A stretch of DNA of 64,000 nucleotides from CAYWMD01 sp964458575 (GTDB lineage Bacteria; Verrucomicrobiota; Verrucomicrobiia; Limisphaerales; JADLHS01): NCBI GenBank assembly GCA_964458575.1, contig CAYWMD010000012.1, forward strand, positions 1 to 64,000. The letters are read 5' to 3'. Below the pieces are notes generated by a model. That model saw only the letters and a program-made list of their open reading frames with translations, was not told the origin of the DNA and did no database searches. Below, piece after piece: positions 61,944-64,000 of the stretch; position 1 is the first letter of the stretch, and the number at the start of each line of letters is the position of its first letter. Both the position numbers and the translations under genes were made by a program.

Positions 61944-62065
61944 GAGATTTCCTTGCGGTGGCAATTGTGGTTTTCGCAAATGTCTGGCTGAGATTGGTGG
62001 TTTCGGTTGAGTAATGGCCACATTCACGGGCAGGCCGGGGCGGAAATCAAGCCGGTTTTTTGAGT

Positions 62066-64000
62066 TTATCGCGCGGCGTCAGCCGCTTTCGGGGCTGGGG
62101 TGCCCGGCGTTGTGTTGCCGACCGGCCCGGCGTCCAGGTGCTCGTGCAGGATGCGCCGGACTTCCTGAATGGCGGGCGGCTTGTCCTGGCAACTGTGGAA
62201 ACTGCGCACGACCAATTCCGATTCGGCGTAGTCCACGTGCGCACTGTAGTATTTCACGACGCCGTCGTCGCCCGCGGGCGGTTGTTCCCTGCCGTCAATG
62301 GCCACGATGGAATGCACCTTGATTCCAGGGGCGGGCGGGATTTCCGCCAGTTTGAGGAGCACGGGATTTTTCGGTGACATGCTGTCGAGGCTGGTGGGCA
62401 TTTTGTTGCCGCTCATTACGGGCGGCAGCTTGACGCCTTCGATGGGATTCAGCAGCTCCCGGCCCTTCTGCACCATCGCGCCGGGGGCCGAGATCAGTTT
62501 GCGCACCAGATTGCGCGCGAAGTTGCCGGCCAGAAAACTTCCGCGGTGCGGCGTGCTGATGAAGATGACCCGCTTCACGAACGGCAGCGGCTCGTAGAAG
62601 CAATAGCGCCGGACGAGATTGAGTTGTTCCGGGGTCAGCTTCAGGTCTTCCGGCGGCCGGTCGCTGAAGACGCGCCAGAGCTGGTCGCCCGTGTCGGTGA
62701 TGGCGAGTTTGCAGAGCAGCCCGCCCTGGCTGTGGCCCACGAGCACCATCTCGCGCAAGGCCGGGTCCTTGCCCGCTGGATCAATCCTTTGAAGTTCCGC
62801 GGCGAGCGCATCACGCAGTTCCGTCGCGGAAGCCACGATGGGTTTGCTGCTGCTGTAAAGAAACATCCAGATTTGATAATGCTTCCGCACCACGGGATCG
62901 GCCCGGAGGGTATTGGCCATTTCCGCCCACCAGATGGGACTGGAAAAGGTGCCATGCACAAACACGAGGGGAATCTTGCCCGGCTCGTACGGTTGGGCGG
63001 GCACCAACTGGCTTTTCAAGTTTTCACCCAGGGAGAAGAATTGCACCCGCTCCATCCGCCAGGCGAACGATTGATTCAAGATGTACGCCATCGGCGCGGT
63101 GATGTCCCGTTCCAGCGGGACGCGGCCGCCGGCGACCTCGACGCTGTCCTCCCCAAAGCCGGAATAGATTTCCACGCTGCCCGAGCCGCGGCCGGCGGAA
63201 ATTTCCGCCAGCGACCCGTGCAGGCGCAGGAAGGCCGTGGTCGGGAAGGTTCGTTGCAGCCGCAGGGCCTCGCTCATGCGCCCCACCGCGATCAATGGCG
63301 CGCCCACGCCCGGCTCGCGGTTGCGCACGCTCAGGCCGCGCACGCGGTATTGGTCCGCCACCCGAAACTCCTGCGCCACTTCCAGGGGCCAGGGAAAATG
63401 CGACGCGTCCACTTGCAGTTCGATTTCGCCAACGGGCAGGCGGCGTTTTCCTGGTTGCAATACCACCACGCCGTTCGTGCCGCGCCGTTCCGTGAGCGCC
63501 CAACCGAGGCCGTAATTGTAAAGATCGCAGGCGATGCGGAAGCGGCGGTCAAAGGGGGATGGCATGTTCGTGGCTGCGTCGCCAAACAGAAACAGGTAGG
63601 CGTAAACCGCCGAGCCGAGATAAAAGTTGCGCGCGTCGCGCGGCTCCCACGCTTTGAGACTGCCGCGAATCCGTTCGCCCGCCACGTAGCTCAATTCCGC
63701 GAGCGCAAAGAGCAGATTGCGGTCGCCCGTGGACAACGCCAGCTCGTGCAGCCGGCGCACCGCCTCGTCCGGTCGGTCGGCGGCGAGCTTGTCCAGGTCG
63801 TACTGATGGATGAGCGAAATCGTGGCCGCGCTAGGCCGGCTGCTGCTGAGCGCGTTTTCCTCGACCTGCGCGTAGGCAATGCGGGGGCTCACCTTGTCGG
63901 CGCCCATGGGCCGGCCGGCGCAGCCGGCGACGATGACGGCGAGGGCGAGGGCGGGTACCAACGCCGCCTTCGGACCGAACCGCAGGAAATGGGAGACGTT
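62066..64000 (-). CDS. Lipoprotein alpha/beta-hydrolase (start beyond window edge)
   Basis: 644 residues visible. The frame stays open to base 64000. TTG at 63961 is the first start codon, but the codons above it (FLRFGPKAA) give a basic n-region before the lipobox VIVAGC, so the true start is probably at or beyond the edge. Residues ~1-330 are helical and strand segments of unassigned type. The hydrolase core follows: VFVHGTFSSPIWWAEM, nucleophile elbow VLVGHSQGGLLCKLA and FISTPHRGSFLAGNFA, as in triglyceride-lipase/PGAP1-like esterases. Located at a membrane surface; substrate unknown. Confidence 0.75.
   Translation of the reverse strand, partial: NVSHFLRFGPKAALVPALALAVIVAGCAGRPMGADKVSPRIAYAQVEENALSSSRPSAATISLIHQYDLDKLAADRPDEAVRRLHELALSTGDRNLLFALAELSYVAGERIRGSLKAWEPRDARNFYLGSAVYAYLFLFGDAATNMPSPFDRRFRIACDLYNYGLGWALTERRGTNGVVVLQPGKRRLPVGEIELQVDASHFPWPLEVAQEFRVADQYRVRGLSVRNREPGVGAPLIAVGRMSEALRLQRTFPTTAFLRLHGSLAEISAGRGSGSVEIYSGFGEDSVEVAGGRVPLERDITAPMAYILNQSFAWRMERVQFFSLGENLKSQLVPAQPYEPGKIPLVFVHGTFSSPIWWAEMANTLRADPVVRKHYQIWMFLYSSSKPIVASATELRDALAAELQRIDPAGKDPALREMVLVGHSQGGLLCKLAITDTGDQLWRVFSDRPPEDLKLTPEQLNLVRRYCFYEPLPFVKRVIFISTPHRGSFLAGNFARNLVRKLISAPGAMVQKGRELLNPIEGVKLPPVMSGNKMPTSLDSMSPKNPVLLKLAEIPPAPGIKVHSIVAIDGREQPPAGDDGVVKYYSAHVDYAESELVVRSFHSCQDKPPAIQEVRRILHEHLDAGPVGNTTPGTPAPKAADAAR

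Noticed and set aside
1..64000. tRNA, rRNA, CRISPR, transposase, prophage
   Set aside because: No sequence matching these was found by eye; short or degenerate RNA genes could still be missed without a covariance search.

Overview
The window is about 64 kb of GC-rich, densely coding bacterial DNA with long same-strand gene runs. Exported sulfatases, discoidin-type (F5/8 C) proteins, a Tat-exported Gfo/Idh/MocA oxidoreductase, alternative complex III and many lipoproteins and outer-membrane barrels point to a Gram-negative aerobic heterotroph. A Verrucomicrobiota member of the Pedosphaera/Limisphaera type fits best; this is inferred from gene content, since no rRNA or other marker phylogeny is available. 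No tRNA, rRNA, CRISPR array, transposase or prophage was seen. Both ends cut genes.

Layout. 1-13.4 kb: end of a glutaminase-A-like protein, a short terminal-inverted-repeat element, an Agl23-like membrane glycosyltransferase with two tandem discoidin proteins, an FG-GAP/SUMF-domain protein, a Tat-exported oxidoreductase, a peptidoglycan amidase lipoprotein, an EF-G paralogue with altered GTPase motifs and a beta-helix protein. 13.8-25.1 kb: respiratory operon actABCDEF (alternative complex III), a small membrane protein, a CcoN-like protein, a CcoO-like cytochrome and a final cytochrome c. 25.0-33.5 kb: queG-aroK, a DUF2061 protein, two sulfatases (the second fused to three RidA-like domains), a hot-dog thioesterase, a squalene/phytoene synthase and a SHOCT-like protein. 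33.6-40.3 kb: a compact operon of unknown function with a homodimeric-E1-like ThDP enzyme, a fold-type-I PLP enzyme, an 82-residue protein and a cobalamin-binding TIM-barrel mutase; lysA follows. 41.8-51.7 kb: an HTH-MBL fusion, a large secreted protein, CorC/HlyC, an HPF-like protein, small membrane proteins, a receiver protein, an NhaR-like regulator, an esterase and trigger factor. 51.9-64 kb: an envelope block on the minus strand with a FadL-type barrel, an Mla-type lipid transport operon, another barrel and four lipoproteins.

Most notable. (1) The CcoN-like subunit is full length and aligns with cbb3 oxidase subunit I, but every haem- and copper-ligating histidine position is replaced, so the complex III cluster carries what looks like a cofactor-free oxidase subunit. 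(2) The ThDP-PLP-cobalamin operon at 33.6-40.3 kb resembles no pathway I recognise. (3) A sulfatase is fused to three RidA-like domains that all lack the family arginine. (4) A 71-bp palindrome is inserted in frame inside the E1-like gene. Several families of short inverted repeats are scattered between genes.
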